NCBI GenBank assembly: GCA_013140985.1
Contig: JABFRU010000040.1
Location: forward strand, 29,514-93,513
Length of the DNA: 64,000 bases
Direction: 5' to 3'
DNA from: Chitinophagaceae bacterium
GTDB taxonomy: Bacteria; Bacteroidota; Bacteroidia; Chitinophagales; Chitinophagaceae
Shown: positions 37,047-45,330 of the stretch, one piece after another
Numbering within the stretch: the first letter of the stretch is position 1
Layout: every line of letters starts with the position of its first letter
Notes under the pieces: generated by a model
Told to the model about the DNA's origin: nothing
Database searches by the model: none
The model's input: the letters and a program-made list of their open reading frames with translations, nothing else
Position numbers and translations under genes: made by a program

Positions 37047-38123
37047 TCACATGCAGTAGCAAACAGCGTTGATGTTCATGCCGGCGCCAACAGAAGCGAA
37101 TAAAACAATATCACCGGTGGTCAGTTGGTGATCGTCAAGCTTGCCTTTTTTTACCATATCAAACAAAGTGGGAATGGTAGCGACCGAACTGTTGCCGAAT
37201 TTCTGGATATTCATCGGCATGATATGTTCCGGGGCATCTTTCAATCCATACAATTTGAATAAGCGCCGGATTATACCTTCGTCCATTTTTTCATTGGCCT
37301 GGTGGAGGAATACTTTTTTTACTTCCTGGATCTGAATACCGGCTTTATCCAAACAATCTTTCATGGCTGCAGGAACATGCTGCATGGCATATTCATACAC
37401 TTTTCTCCCTCTCATTTTTATATATCTTACCCGGCAATCAGCATTGGGGAAATTGCTTTTGCCCAGGTATAAATAATAAGCTTCATCCAAACAATGACTC
37501 TGAACAGACCATGAAAGAATTCCGCTTTTTGTTTCTTTCTCATCTTTTATTTCTAAAACAGCAGCGCCGGCTCCGTCAGAAAAGATCATACTGTCACGGT
37601 CGTACATATCGATTACCCGGCTCAATGTCTCTGTCCCGATCACAAGGATCTTTTTAGCAATACCAGCCTTAAAATAAGTGTCGGCCTGTATCACTCCCTG
37701 CACCCAGCCCGGGCAACCGAATAAAATATCATAGGCAACACAAGCCGGGTTTTTTATACCGAGATTATGTTTTACTCTCGATGCCAAAGCGGGAAGTATA
37801 TCAGTCTGGATAGTATTTTTTATTACATCTCCGAAATTGTGGGCTACTATTACCTGGTCCAATGTTTCGGGATCAATACCACTTTCTTCAATAGCCAGCT
37901 TTGCAGCTATAGTGCCCATATCAGAAGAATTCATGTCATCATTCACATAGCGTCTTTCTTCAATACCGGTAATATCCATGAATTTATCAACGATCTCCTG
38001 TGATGGGATAGTGATCAGTTCCGCATTTTCAGCATAGAAAGCCTGTTTATTAAAACCCTGGTTTGTTTTAATATTATCCGGAATATAACACCCGGTGCCG
38101 GTTATTACGGTTCTCAAACTCAT
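37047..38123 (-). CDS. 3-oxoacyl-[acyl carrier protein] synthase III family (FabH-like)
   Basis: A 358-residue thiolase-fold condensing enzyme. The catalytic triad is visible: Cys137 in DILFGCPGWVQG, His in VFLHQANEKM (near 286) and Asn in FGNSSVATIPTL (near 320). It most likely starts fatty-acid synthesis by condensing acetyl- or branched acyl-CoA with malonyl-ACP. At 358 residues it is longer than E. coli FabH (317), with an extended N-terminal region (about 20-55), and such longer paralogues may have other acyl substrates. The downstream plus-strand fabI makes a lipid role consistent. It is separated from pheT by about 158 bp with nothing recognisable. Confidence 0.9.
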   Translation of the reverse strand: MSLRTVITGTGCYIPDNIKTNQGFNKQAFYAENAELITIPSQEIVDKFMDITGIEERRYVNDDMNSSDMGTIAAKLAIEESGIDPETLDQVIVAHNFGDVIKNTIQTDILPALASRVKHNLGIKNPACVAYDILFGCPGWVQGVIQADTYFKAGIAKKILVIGTETLSRVIDMYDRDSMIFSDGAGAAVLEIKDEKETKSGILSWSVQSHCLDEAYYLYLGKSNFPNADCRVRYIKMRGRKVYEYAMQHVPAAMKDCLDKAGIQIQEVKKVFLHQANEKMDEGIIRRLFKLYGLKDAPEHIMPMNIQKFGNSSVATIPTLFDMVKKGKLDDHQLTTGDIVLFASVGAGMNINAVCYCM

Positions 38124-38220
38124 CTTGTACTTTTAGGAATTAAAAGTAATGGGCAGTTGTTTCAAAGGTAAGACTCAAAGCCGCTAACAAATGTTTGAAG
38201 AAGGAGAAAAATCCTAAAAA

Positions 38221-38427
38221 ATGAAATGGAAGGCATTGGTTATATTGTTAATCATCATTGTTTCACTTTTTCCAGTGTATCTTTTGTATAAGTATATACA
38301 GAAAAAAATGAGGCCTAAAGAATCCATGCGGAGATTCCTGCTGTGGCTGCTGGCTTCTTTTGCTTTGATATTTGCGTACACTTTTTTGCTGGTGTTCCTG
38401 GTAAAGCTTGCATTTCCCGGGGCGTGA
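38221..38427 (+). CDS. Small two-helix membrane protein
   Basis: A 68-residue protein with two predicted membrane helices (about 5-24, LVILLIIIVSLFPVYLLYKY, and 40-64, LLWLLASFALIFAYTFLLVF) joined by a basic loop QKKMRPKESMRR. The positive loop suggests both ends face out and the loop faces the cytoplasm. No family is recognised. It lies upstream of fabI but is separated by the long hairpin at 38437-38536. Confidence 0.6.
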   Translation: MKWKALVILLIIIVSLFPVYLLYKYIQKKMRPKESMRRFLLWLLASFALIFAYTFLLVFLVKLAFPGA

Positions 38428-38436
38428 ACGTGAGTC

Positions 38437-38536
38437 GTCAATCGTGAATCGTCAATGGCTGTTCCGCAGCACAATGTTTCAAACAGAAAGACGACTTGCG
38501 TAAGCCTGGGTCTTTAATTCACGATTCACGATTGAC
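38437..38536. repeat. GAATCGT/CGATTCAC-type intergenic hairpin upstream of fabI
   Basis: GTCAATCGTGAATCGT (38437-38452) is the exact inverse of ACGATTCACGATTGAC (38521-38536), 16 bp with a 68-bp loop. It uses the same word family as the hairpin at 11416-11464, 27 kb away. Confidence 0.85.
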
Positions 38537-38578
38537 CATTCACGACTTTCCTTATTTTTACCGGCCAAAATCAATTGT

Positions 38579-39394
38579 ATGCCGAATAATTTATTGAAAG
38601 GGAAAAAAGGGATCATCTTCGGAGCCCTCGATGAAAAATCTATTGCCTGGAAAACAGCGTTGCGTTGCTATGAAGAAGGGGCACAGATCACTTTGACCAA
38701 TGCACCTGTTGCCCTGCGGATGGGAGAGATCAATAAACTCTCAGCACTCTGCGGCAATGCTCCTGTTATTGGAGCTGATGTGACCAATATGGATGACCTG
38801 AAGAATCTTTTTGAAAAATCAATGGAACATCTCGGCGGCAAGCTTGATTTTGTATTGCATTCTGTGGGGATGAGCCTGAATGTGAGAAAAGGAAAACATT
38901 ATACAGAAATGAATTATGACTGGAATCAAAAGACAATGGATATCTCGGCTACCAGTCTGCATAAAGTATTACGGACAGCCTGGGACCTTGATGCGTTGAA
39001 TGAATGGGGCAGTGTGGTAGCATTAACGTATATCGCTGCGCAAAGAGTTTTTCCTGATTATAACGAAATGGCAGATGCCAAAGCATTGCTGGAAAGTGTG
39101 ACAAGAATGTTTGGTTATTATTATGGCGAAAAAAAGAAGGTAAGAGTAAATACGATTTCCCAGTCACCAACAAGAACAACGGCCGGCAGTGGTGTAAAAG
39201 GTTTTGATGGATTCATCAATTATGCGGAAGCCATGAGCCCGTTGGGCAATGCAACAGGAGAAGATTGTGCGAACTATTGCGTTGTCATGTTCAGCGATCT
39301 GACAAAATATGTTACGATGCAGAATCTTTTCCATGATGGAGGATTCTCATTTACGGGAGTGACGCAGGGGGTGATTGAGAAAATGGGAAGCTAA
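38579..39394 (+). CDS. fabI: Enoyl-[acyl-carrier-protein] reductase (NADH) FabI
   Basis: A 271-residue short-chain-dehydrogenase-type reductase that reduces the trans-2-enoyl-ACP in the final elongation step of fatty-acid synthesis. The cofactor loop is GIIFGALDEKSIAWKTAL, the segment LDFVLHSVGMS follows, and the FabI-specific Tyr-x6-Lys pair is in DYNEMADAKALLE. The C-terminal PLGNATGEDCANYCVVMFSD region is also typical. The start MPNNLLKGKK lies just after the hairpin. It is likely monocistronic; the following 305 bp contain only repeats. Confidence 0.96.
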   Translation: MPNNLLKGKKGIIFGALDEKSIAWKTALRCYEEGAQITLTNAPVALRMGEINKLSALCGNAPVIGADVTNMDDLKNLFEKSMEHLGGKLDFVLHSVGMSLNVRKGKHYTEMNYDWNQKTMDISATSLHKVLRTAWDLDALNEWGSVVALTYIAAQRVFPDYNEMADAKALLESVTRMFGYYYGEKKKVRVNTISQSPTRTTAGSGVKGFDGFINYAEAMSPLGNATGEDCANYCVVMFSDLTKYVTMQNLFHDGGFSFTGVTQGVIEKMGS

Positions 39395-39699
39395 AAACAG
39401 CAAGTGGAGAATGGCGAGTGGATAGTGGGGTGGCTCCATAGGAGCTGAAGGTTGGTAGGTGAAAGATCTCTAAATGTATTTGGCGCCCCGTAGGGGCGCA
39501 ACAAAAGCTGAGTAAAGAACCGGACGATGAAGAGTCCCGACGAAGCGAAGCTTGTCGGGATGCTGACCAAAGCGTCAGCATGCGACGCAAGAGACGATGA
39601 TAGTAGCACTGTAGCCGGGTAAAAAATAAAAAAACCCCCATTATCGGAGGTTCTCAATTTTATAGGTCTTGTGGTCAGTAGCTAAAAGCTAGCAGCTTT
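39395..39699. repeat. Non-coding region with three successive perfect hairpins
   Basis: No gene is seen. It contains GCGCCCC-GTA-GGGGCGC (39483-39499), TCCCGAC/GTCGGGA (39535-39560) and, directly adjoining, TGCTGAC/GTCAGCA (39561-39580). All are perfect 7-bp stems. The region between the fabI stop and the first stem is A/G-rich word sequence (GGAGAATGGCGAGTGGATAG). The block looks like a dispersed REP-like element; its right end abuts the terminator at 39618-39652. Confidence 0.65.
39618..39652 (-). terminator. Intrinsic terminator of the DUF2795 gene
   Basis: On the minus strand AACCTCC pairs with GGGGGTT (one G-U) across GATAAT, followed by TTTTTATTTTTT. It lies 48 bp after the stop codon of the gene at 39700-39921. 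Confidence 0.82.
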
Positions 39700-39921
39700 C
39701 TAGTATTCATCTTCATTAAACAGAAAATCATCCTGAGTAGGATAATCAGGCCAAATGTCTTCGATAGTTTCATAGACATCTCCTTCATCTTCCAGTTCCT
39801 GCAGGTTTTCCACTACTTCAATAGGAGCGCCGCTACGGATAGAATAATCTATCAACTCATCTTTGGTGGCAGGCCAGGGAGCATCTTCAAGGTATGAGGC
39901 CAATTCTAAGGTCCAGAACAT
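39700..39921 (-). CDS. DUF2795-like small acidic protein
   Basis: A 73-residue acidic protein (MFWTLELASYLEDAPWPATK at the start, then DELIDYSIRSGAPIEVVENL). The pattern of a helix-rich ELASYLEDAPWPATKDELIDYA followed by GAPxxVxENLxxL matches the DUF2795 family; that quotation is limited to its key residues. The tail is Asp/Glu-rich with IWPDYPTQDDFLFNEDEY. The family is common in Bacteroidota with no known function. It is divergent from the LolD-type gene; the 211-bp gap holds no recognisable feature beyond AT-rich sequence. Confidence 0.85.
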   Translation of the reverse strand: MFWTLELASYLEDAPWPATKDELIDYSIRSGAPIEVVENLQELEDEGDVYETIEDIWPDYPTQDDFLFNEDEY

Positions 39922-40132
39922 CTTCTCGGTTTTAAGTTTAGATAAGGTCTTTTTGGGCCGGAGGCACCCTCTTAATTTTCGGCAAAAGTAGCTTTATTAA
40001 CGAATTTTCCAAATCCTTAGTTGTAAACCGGTTTTTGAAGGAATTCTTAAAAAATTGCTCTTCTTCAAATATTGTCGTTTTGCAGTCGGGTTCTATTTGC
40101 GGATATTTGATTTTTCAAATCGAATTAAGGGC

Positions 40133-40783
40133 ATGATAACCGGCAAAAACATTTACAAACGATACGGGACAGTGGGGGTATTGAATGGAGTTGACCTGCA
40201 AATACAGAAAGGAGAGGTGGTTTCTATTGTCGGTCCATCAGGCTCGGGAAAGAGTACTTTGCTGCATATCCTTGGTACGCTTGATAAAGCCGATATGGGT
40301 GCGATCACCATCAATAATGTTGCCACTCATTCGCTGAAAGGGAATGTATTGGCTTCTTTTCGAAACAAGCATATAGGGTTTGTTTTCCAGTTCCATCATT
40401 TGCTGCCGGAGTTCACCGCACTGGAAAATGTTTGCATACCCGGCTGGCTGGCTAAAAGAAAAAAGAATGAAGTAAAACAAAAGGCTGAAGAACTTTTAAA
40501 AATGCTTGGCCTCTCTCACCGTATGGGAAACAAACCGAATGAAATGAGTGGTGGTGAACAGCAACGGGTGGCAGTAGCCAGGGCTTTGATCAATAACCCG
40601 GATATAATTTTTGCTGATGAGCCTACGGGTAATTTAGATTCAGTCAATGCAAAGGAACTGCATCAATTGTTTTTTGACCTGCGTAAACAATTCAACCAAA
40701 CTTTTTTGATCGTAACACACAATGAAGAGCTTTCATTACTAAGCGACAGGGTGTTGCATATGAAAGATGGGAAGATTGTTTAA
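40133..40783 (+). CDS. LolD/MacB-type ABC transporter ATP-binding protein
   Basis: A 216-residue ATPase subunit. Walker A is GPSGSGKST, the Q-loop is VFQFHHLLPEFT, the signature is MSGGEQQRVAVARAL and Walker B is [13 protein letters not shown] with the H-loop TH. This composition matches the LolD/MacB/FtsE class, which works with FtsX-type permeases, as in lipoprotein release from the inner membrane. I start at MITGKNIYKRYG; the frame extends 26 codons upstream into hydrophobic, improbable sequence. No permease gene adjoins, so the partner must be encoded elsewhere. Confidence 0.93.
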   Translation: MITGKNIYKRYGTVGVLNGVDLQIQKGEVVSIVGPSGSGKSTLLHILGTLDKADMGAITINNVATHSLKGNVLASFRNKHIGFVFQFHHLLPEFTALENVCIPGWLAKRKKNEVKQKAEELLKMLGLSHRMGNKPNEMSGGEQQRVAVARALINNPDIIFADEPTGNLDSVNAKELHQLFFDLRKQFNQTFLIVTHNEELSLLSDRVLHMKDGKIV

Positions 40784-40857
40784 TGTGGAAATGTGCAGAT
40801 GTGAGAATGTGAAAATAGAGGAATGGGTTTAATTTCCACATTATCTCATTCTCACAT
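40782..40857. repeat. ATGTGGAAA-type word hairpin between lolD-like gene and cobalamin adenosyltransferase
   Basis: AATGTGGAAA (40782-40791) pairs exactly with TTTCCACATT (40833-40842), and ATGTGAGAATG (40799-40809) with CATTCTCACAT (40847-40857). The two stems would interlock (i...i' order), so they are alternative folds or a pseudoknot-like arrangement rather than one simple hairpin. It sits between convergent genes and touches both stop codons. Confidence 0.8.
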
Positions 40858-41417
40858 TATATTCTCGGTTTCCACGGAATTTCTTTTGTTTTCAGCCGAT
40901 GGCCAATGTAACGGGCCAATACAAATAAATAATCGCTGAGCCTGTTCAAATATTTTATAACAAGAGGCCCGACGAATTGGTTTTGTTCTGTAAGGGTTAC
41001 ACAAAGCCGCTCAGCTCTCCTGCATACACATCTTGCTACATGAGCTGATGATACAGCCATATGTCCGCCGGGCAGGATAAATGATTTCATTTCCGGCATT
41101 TTTTCATTCATCTTGTCAATTTCTTTTTCCAGCAACTCTATATCTGTTTCATGAAGGTCGGGGATCTTCATTTTTGTTTCTTTATCCGGGTCGCAGGCCA
41201 GTGATGAACCGATGGTGAATAAACGGTCCTGTATCTCTTTCAATATTTTTCTGGAATGTTTATGAGAAAGCTGGTCACTGACTAGCCCGATCCATGAATT
41301 CAGTTCATCCACCGTTCCGTAGGTTTCAATACGGATATGCGCTTTGGAAACCTTGGTGCCACCAATGAGTGAGGTGGTGCCTTTGTCGCCGGTCTTGGTG
41401 TAAATTTTTTGAGACAT
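40857..41417 (-). CDS. Cob(I)alamin adenosyltransferase, PduO type
   Basis: A 186-residue enzyme that transfers the adenosyl group of ATP to cob(I)alamin to make adenosylcobalamin. Signatures are the N-terminal KIYTKTGDKGTTSLIGG ATP loop, YGTVDELNSWIGL, CRRAERLCV and NRLSDYLFVLARY. Adenosylcobalamin is the cofactor of the class II ribonucleotide reductase encoded at 5375-8755. It follows the ABC ATPase gene with only 2 bp between them, indicating one operon (gatC, ABC ATPase, adenosyltransferase). No cobalamin riboswitch was seen before this group. Confidence 0.95.
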   Translation of the reverse strand: MSQKIYTKTGDKGTTSLIGGTKVSKAHIRIETYGTVDELNSWIGLVSDQLSHKHSRKILKEIQDRLFTIGSSLACDPDKETKMKIPDLHETDIELLEKEIDKMNEKMPEMKSFILPGGHMAVSSAHVARCVCRRAERLCVTLTEQNQFVGPLVIKYLNRLSDYLFVLARYIGHRLKTKEIPWKPRI

Positions 41418-41419
41418 AA

Positions 41420-42124
41420 TTAAACAGTAACATTTTTACTTTCATTCTTCATATCACTTTCAATAATGCCATCTCGTAATCTAACCACTCTCCGGGCATG
41501 ATTGGCAATATCTGTTTCATGGGTAACGAGTACAATTGTATTCTTATCAGAATGAATTTTGTCAAAGATCTCCATGATCTCATAAGATGTTTTGGTATCC
41601 AGGTTTCCGGTTGGTTCATCAGCAAGGATGATCGAAGGATCATTCACCAATGCTCTTGCGATCGCCACTCGCTGGCATTGTCCTCCTGATAGCTCATTCG
41701 GCTTGTGATGACTGCGGTCAGTAAGATTTACCATGTCCAGTACATGCAGCGCTTTTTCATTTCTTGCCCTTCTGCTCATGCCTGCATACACCAATGGCAG
41801 CGCCACATTTTCCTTTGCTGTAAGACGGGGCAATAAATTAAATTGCTGAAAAACAAAGCCGATCTCTTTATTTCTTACTTCGGCCAGCGCATTATCTTCC
41901 ATCTTGCTTACATCCTGTCCGTTGAGAATATAATTGCCGCCGCTGGGAGAATCCAAACAACCAATGATATTCATCAATGTGCTTTTGCCCGAACCGGATG
42001 GGCCCATCAGCGCCACATATTCACTTTTAAAAATATCAAGTGATATTCCTTTCAGTACTTCCAGTTCATTCTTGCCCATGAAGTAGCTCTTGCGGATGCT
42101 TTCTAAGTGAATAATGCTGCTCAT
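41420..42124 (-). CDS. MacB/LolD-type ABC transporter ATP-binding protein
   Basis: A 234-residue ATPase with Walker [11 protein letters not shown]-loop [12 protein letters not shown], signature [15 protein letters not shown], Walker [14 protein letters not shown] and H-loop VTHE. It belongs to the same class as the gene at 40133-40783 but is clearly divergent. The start [14 protein letters not shown] at 42124 is preferred to the Met three codons earlier, because the latter lies inside the hairpin at 42125-42182. No permease adjoins. The 2-bp spacing to the adenosyltransferase suggests co-translation; the functional relation between them is unknown. Confidence 0.94.
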   Translation of the reverse strand: MSSIIHLESIRKSYFMGKNELEVLKGISLDIFKSEYVALMGPSGSGKSTLMNIIGCLDSPSGGNYILNGQDVSKMEDNALAEVRNKEIGFVFQQFNLLPRLTAKENVALPLVYAGMSRRARNEKALHVLDMVNLTDRSHHKPNELSGGQCQRVAIARALVNDPSIILADEPTGNLDTKTSYEIMEIFDKIHSDKNTIVLVTHETDIANHARRVVRLRDGIIESDMKNESKNVTV

Positions 42125-42182
42125 AAATTCCAAACAGCAGATCCCAAATTCCAGTCGGCAAACTGGTTGGGATCTGGAATTT
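42125..42182 (-). terminator. Composite hairpin between gatC and the ABC ATPase gene
   Basis: Nested perfect arms AAATTCC/GGAATTT, AGATCCCAA/TTGGGATCT and CCAGT/ACTGG form one long stem with small internal loops. On the minus strand the stem begins exactly at the gatC stop and ends at the start codon of the next gene, so it could attenuate that gene or mask its start. Confidence 0.7.
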
Positions 42183-42481
42183 TATTTTTTTGGGTTTTTA
42201 ATAACCTTCGGTACTTTAAAAAATTTTTCATCATGCAACGGGGCATTCTTCAATGCTGCTTCCCTGCTGATAGAACCTTTTATTTCATCATCTCTCAGAA
42301 CATTTATTTCTTCACTGACATGCAACAAAGGTTCTACATTTTCCAGGTCCAGCTCATTTAATTTTTCGACAAAACCGATCATGTTTTGCAGGTCTTTTTT
42401 GATCTCCGCTTTTTCAGTATCCTCAAAATTTAACCGGGAAAGATGGGCCAGTTTATCTACCAATGCGTCGTTGACTTCCAT
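42182..42481 (-). CDS. gatC: Glutamyl-tRNA(Gln) amidotransferase subunit C
   Basis: A 99-residue small subunit that stabilises GatA/GatB. It shows the family pattern VDKLAHLSRLNFEDTEKAEI near the start, the GFVEKLNELDLENVEPL segment and a C-terminal LRDDEIKGSISREAALKNAP region. It stands 12 kb from gatA; gatB is not in the window. The start MEVNDALVD is preceded by the hairpin at 42494-42546. Confidence 0.94.
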   Translation of the reverse strand: MEVNDALVDKLAHLSRLNFEDTEKAEIKKDLQNMIGFVEKLNELDLENVEPLLHVSEEINVLRDDEIKGSISREAALKNAPLHDEKFFKVPKVIKNPKK

Positions 42482-42493
42482 CTTACGAAGATA

Positions 42494-42546
42494 GTTTATA
42501 GTTTGTAGTCTTTAGTTTGTAAGGATATAAACTACAAACCATAAAC
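42494..42546. repeat. GTTTGTAG-type hairpin between gatC and trpS
   Basis: The 16-nt arms at 42494-42509 and 42531-42546 pair at 15 of 16 positions with a 21-bp loop. It lies in the divergent region between gatC and trpS, so simple transcription termination does not explain it; the trpS promoter must lie in or next to it. Confidence 0.78.
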
Positions 42547-42573
42547 CACAAACTTCTTTTTATCTTCGCCGCA

Positions 42574-43578
42574 ATGCAAAAAAATAAGGAAATAGTAATG
42601 AGCGGCATCCGGCCGACTGGTCTTTTGCACCTGGGCAGTTATTTTGGCGCTGTCCGGAATTATGTAAAGATGCAGGAGGAATATGAATGTTTTTTCATGG
42701 TGGCTGACCTGCATTCATTGACAACTCATCCTGATACAAAAGAGTTGAAAGCAAATGTTCACCGGGTTTTGGCTGAGAATATTGCCTGCGGTGTAGATCC
42801 GGATAAAGCGGCTTTTTATTGTCAAAGTCATGTACAGGAAACAGGCGAGCTCTATCTCTACCTGAATATGCTGGCCTATAAAGGTGAATTGGAAAAGACA
42901 ACAACCTTTAAAGAAAAAGCAAGATCACAACCGGATAATATCAATGCAGGATTATTGACATATCCCGTTTTGCAAACAGCTGATATCATTTTACACAGGG
43001 CATCATTGGTGCCGGTGGGAAAAGACCAGGAACAGCATTTGGAAATGGCAAGAAATTTTGTGAACCGTTTCAATCATCGCTATGGTGAAGTTTTTCCAGA
43101 ACCCAAAGCTGTTAATTATGGAAGTGAATTGGTAAAAGTTCCGAGCCTGGATGGAAAGGGAAAAATGAGCAAAAGTGAGAATCAGTATGCTACTATCTAT
43201 TTATCGGATGATGATGAACTGATTCGTAAAAAAGTAATGAAAGCGAAAACAGATGCGGGTCCAACCGAAACAAACGCTGCGAAGCCTGATTATATCGATA
43301 ATATTTTCCTGCTAATGAAATTGGTGAGTAATGACGAAACTCTTCAGAAGTTTGAAACCGATTATAATAATTGTTCTATCCGCTACGGCGATATGAAAAA
43401 GCAGTTGGGGGAGGATATGGTGAAATTCATCACACCTATCCGGCAAAAAGCCGAAAACATCCTGAATGATGAAAAATATTTACAGGAAGTAATGGAGAAA
43501 GGCGCTGAAAAGGCCCGAAGAAGTGCTAAAGCGACTATGGAGCTGGTACGGGAAGCCATCGGCCTGAATTATTTTTAA
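42574..43578 (+). CDS. trpS: Tryptophanyl-tRNA synthetase
   Basis: A 334-residue class I synthetase attaching Trp to tRNA(Trp). The HIGH-type motif is in RPTGLLHLGSYFGAV and the KMSKS motif in GKGKMSKSENQ. The segment PVGKDQEQHLEMARNFVNRF is also typical. Length matches the compact bacterial form. The start is MQKNKEIVMSGIRP, 27 bp after the word hairpin. TATCTTCG a few bases upstream of the start resembles the Bacteroidota -7 box (TAnnTTTG), but I do not see a matching -33 element. Confidence 0.97.
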   Translation: MQKNKEIVMSGIRPTGLLHLGSYFGAVRNYVKMQEEYECFFMVADLHSLTTHPDTKELKANVHRVLAENIACGVDPDKAAFYCQSHVQETGELYLYLNMLAYKGELEKTTTFKEKARSQPDNINAGLLTYPVLQTADIILHRASLVPVGKDQEQHLEMARNFVNRFNHRYGEVFPEPKAVNYGSELVKVPSLDGKGKMSKSENQYATIYLSDDDELIRKKVMKAKTDAGPTETNAAKPDYIDNIFLLMKLVSNDETLQKFETDYNNCSIRYGDMKKQLGEDMVKFITPIRQKAENILNDEKYLQEVMEKGAEKARRSAKATMELVREAIGLNYF

Positions 43579-43591
43579 AAATCCCAAAATA

Positions 43592-43649
43592 CAAATCCCA
43601 AATTCCAAAAAAGAACTTTACTTTGAATCTCCTCCCCATTTGGGATTTG
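43592..43649. repeat. CAAATCCCAAAT-type hairpin between trpS and the nucleoside kinase
   Basis: CAAATCCCAAAT (43592-43603) is the exact inverse of ATTTGGGATTTG (43638-43649), with AAATTCC/GGAATTT words alongside. It stands between two co-directional genes, 13 bp after the trpS stop. Confidence 0.8.
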
Positions 43650-43663
43650 GAATTTATCCAGGC

Positions 43664-44302
43664 ATGGCAAAAGCAAAAATAAAACCCAAGCATATCGCAG
43701 TGGCCGGCAATATCGGCGCAGGAAAAACCACATTGACAGAAATGCTGAGCAAGCATTATAAGTGGATACCCAATTTTGAAGATGTGGATCACAATCCCTA
43801 CCTGATGGATTTTTATGAGGATATGCCCCGCTGGAGTTTTAACCTGCAGATCTATTTTTTGAACAGCCGTCTTCGTCAATTAGTCGATATTCAAAAAGGA
43901 ACTGAAACAGTGATACAGGACAGAACCATTTATGAAGATGCCAACATCTTTGCGCCCAACCTGCATGATATGGGACTGATGAGCAAAAGGGATTTTGATA
44001 ACTATTTTCATTTCTTCCAGACGCTAAAAACATTGGTGCAACCACCCGACCTGCTGATCTATCTTAGTGCATCAGTGCCTACATTAGTTGGTAATATTCA
44101 AAAAAGAGGGAGGGAGTATGAGGAAAATATCCGTCTTGATTATTTGAAAAAGCTTAACGAGTATTACACCAAATGGATCAGCGAGTACAAAGAAGGGAAA
44201 CTATTAATTATTGATGCAGATAAGAACCGTTTTCCGGAAAAAGACGAAGACTTCGGCGAGATCATCCGAAAAGTAGATGCGGAGTTGTATGGTTTGTTTT
44301 AA
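43664..44302 (+). CDS. Deoxynucleoside kinase
   Basis: A 212-residue kinase of the deoxyadenosine/deoxyguanosine-deoxycytidine kinase family, which phosphorylates salvaged deoxynucleosides. The P-loop is AVAGNIGAGKTTL (about 13-25), the substrate-binding DRTIYEDANIF motif follows near residue 92, and the lid region contains RGREYEENIRLDYL. I use the Met of MAKAKIKPKH; eight upstream codons lie in the hairpin words. Base specificity cannot be read with certainty. Its stop is 9 bp before the next gene, so the two are probably co-transcribed. Confidence 0.9.
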   Translation: MAKAKIKPKHIAVAGNIGAGKTTLTEMLSKHYKWIPNFEDVDHNPYLMDFYEDMPRWSFNLQIYFLNSRLRQLVDIQKGTETVIQDRTIYEDANIFAPNLHDMGLMSKRDFDNYFHFFQTLKTLVQPPDLLIYLSASVPTLVGNIQKRGREYEENIRLDYLKKLNEYYTKWISEYKEGKLLIIDADKNRFPEKDEDFGEIIRKVDAELYGLF

Positions 44303-44311
44303 ATAAAGGTT

Positions 44312-44737
44312 ATGCGGAGATTGATCCTGCTGCTATTGCTGCTTTCCAGTTTACACACTTTCTCACAAACATATAAGGACACAATTTTTTCTGTCAGGGA
44401 ATTTACATGCAGTTGCAAATACAACCTGAACAGTGAAGATGACAAAGGGATATTTGACCTGGATGAAAAAAAAGCTCATTATCCTGGTGGCGAAGATGAA
44501 TGGAAAAAATTTGTCAGGAAGAATCTTGATAAAGGATTCAAAGGAAAAGACAAAGTAGAACTTCGGTTCAAGGTAGATAAGAATGGTGATCTTTCCGGTT
44601 ATGAATTAATGAGCAGGTCACCGGCGCAAAAATTCCAGGAGATAGTAAGAGTGTTGAAATTGTCGGGTAAATGGTTCCCTTCTGTGCAGAAAGGGTATTG
44701 TGTCAACTCAATTGTCTGGCTAACATTTGAACTTTAG
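44312..44737 (+). CDS. Secreted protein with TonB C-terminal-like domain
   Basis: A 141-residue exported protein with a signal peptide (about 1-19, LILLLLLLSSLHTFS). The mature part has HYPGGEDEWKKFVRKNLDKG, then KVELRFKVDKNGDLSGYEL and a final WFPSVQKGYCVNSIVWLTFEL (quoted to its key residues). The FPGG-xxxW-xxFV-xNL pattern and beta pattern are those of the TonB C-terminal domain in Bacteroidota, here without a membrane anchor. Function is unknown. Its stop overlaps by 4 bp the stop of the convergent DUF922 gene. Confidence 0.75.
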   Translation: MRRLILLLLLLSSLHTFSQTYKDTIFSVREFTCSCKYNLNSEDDKGIFDLDEKKAHYPGGEDEWKKFVRKNLDKGFKGKDKVELRFKVDKNGDLSGYELMSRSPAQKFQEIVRVLKLSGKWFPSVQKGYCVNSIVWLTFEL

Positions 44738-45273
44738 TAATCGAAGTAGTCAGCATATTCTTCCAGCTTTTTTGCAATTTTCTTTAACCACTCCGCTTGT
44801 TTTTCTTTGTTGATGCTGTGATTGGTTTCCTCATCATAGTCATTTTGCATCTTTTCTTTTTCATCCACCACTTCCTGGTATATTTTATTGAGATCTTTTT
44901 GATAGCTCTTTCTGTCAAACTTGTATTCACTCATTTTTTTATGCAGCTTGCGGGCAAATATTTCGGCAATATCAAAATGTCCCTGTTCGTGGCTCAGGAT
45001 ATAATCGCTTTTATGCCGTCCCCATGATTTTGTTTTCGAGAAATGGGATTTAATAGTGTAAGTAAAGCCGCTACTGGATATCTTGTATGAAATAGTAAGT
45101 TGGGTAGTAGTCGAAGCCGCCGCATCACTTTCAGGATTAGGGCTTGCTTTATAATCACTCCATGCCAATTTGCGGGAGTCGCTCCACGTAAGGACATCAT
45201 CAGTTTTATCCTGCGCTTGTGCAACAGAGATCAATGAGAACTGGAAGAAAAGGAAATAGATGACTTTTTTCAT
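44734..45273 (-). CDS. DUF922-like secreted putative zinc protease
   Basis: A 179-residue exported protein. The signal peptide covers about 1-20 (VIYFLFFQFSLISVAQA). The mature domain carries YILSHEQGHFDIAEIFARKL, a HExxH zinc-binding motif at His95, Glu96 and His99 with following acidic residues, typical of DUF922 predicted metalloproteases. The C-terminal 60 residues are charged and helical (EKEKMQNDYDEETNHSINKE). The overlap of 4 bp with the convergent TonB-like gene leaves no room for separate terminators. Substrate is unknown. Confidence 0.82.
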   Translation of the reverse strand: MKKVIYFLFFQFSLISVAQAQDKTDDVLTWSDSRKLAWSDYKASPNPESDAAASTTTQLTISYKISSSGFTYTIKSHFSKTKSWGRHKSDYILSHEQGHFDIAEIFARKLHKKMSEYKFDRKSYQKDLNKIYQEVVDEKEKMQNDYDEETNHSINKEKQAEWLKKIAKKLEEYADYFDY

Positions 45274-45330
45274 GGCATATTATCAACGTAAAGTTGCTCT
45301 AAAAATTTTAGAGGCAGCATACCACGCCGT

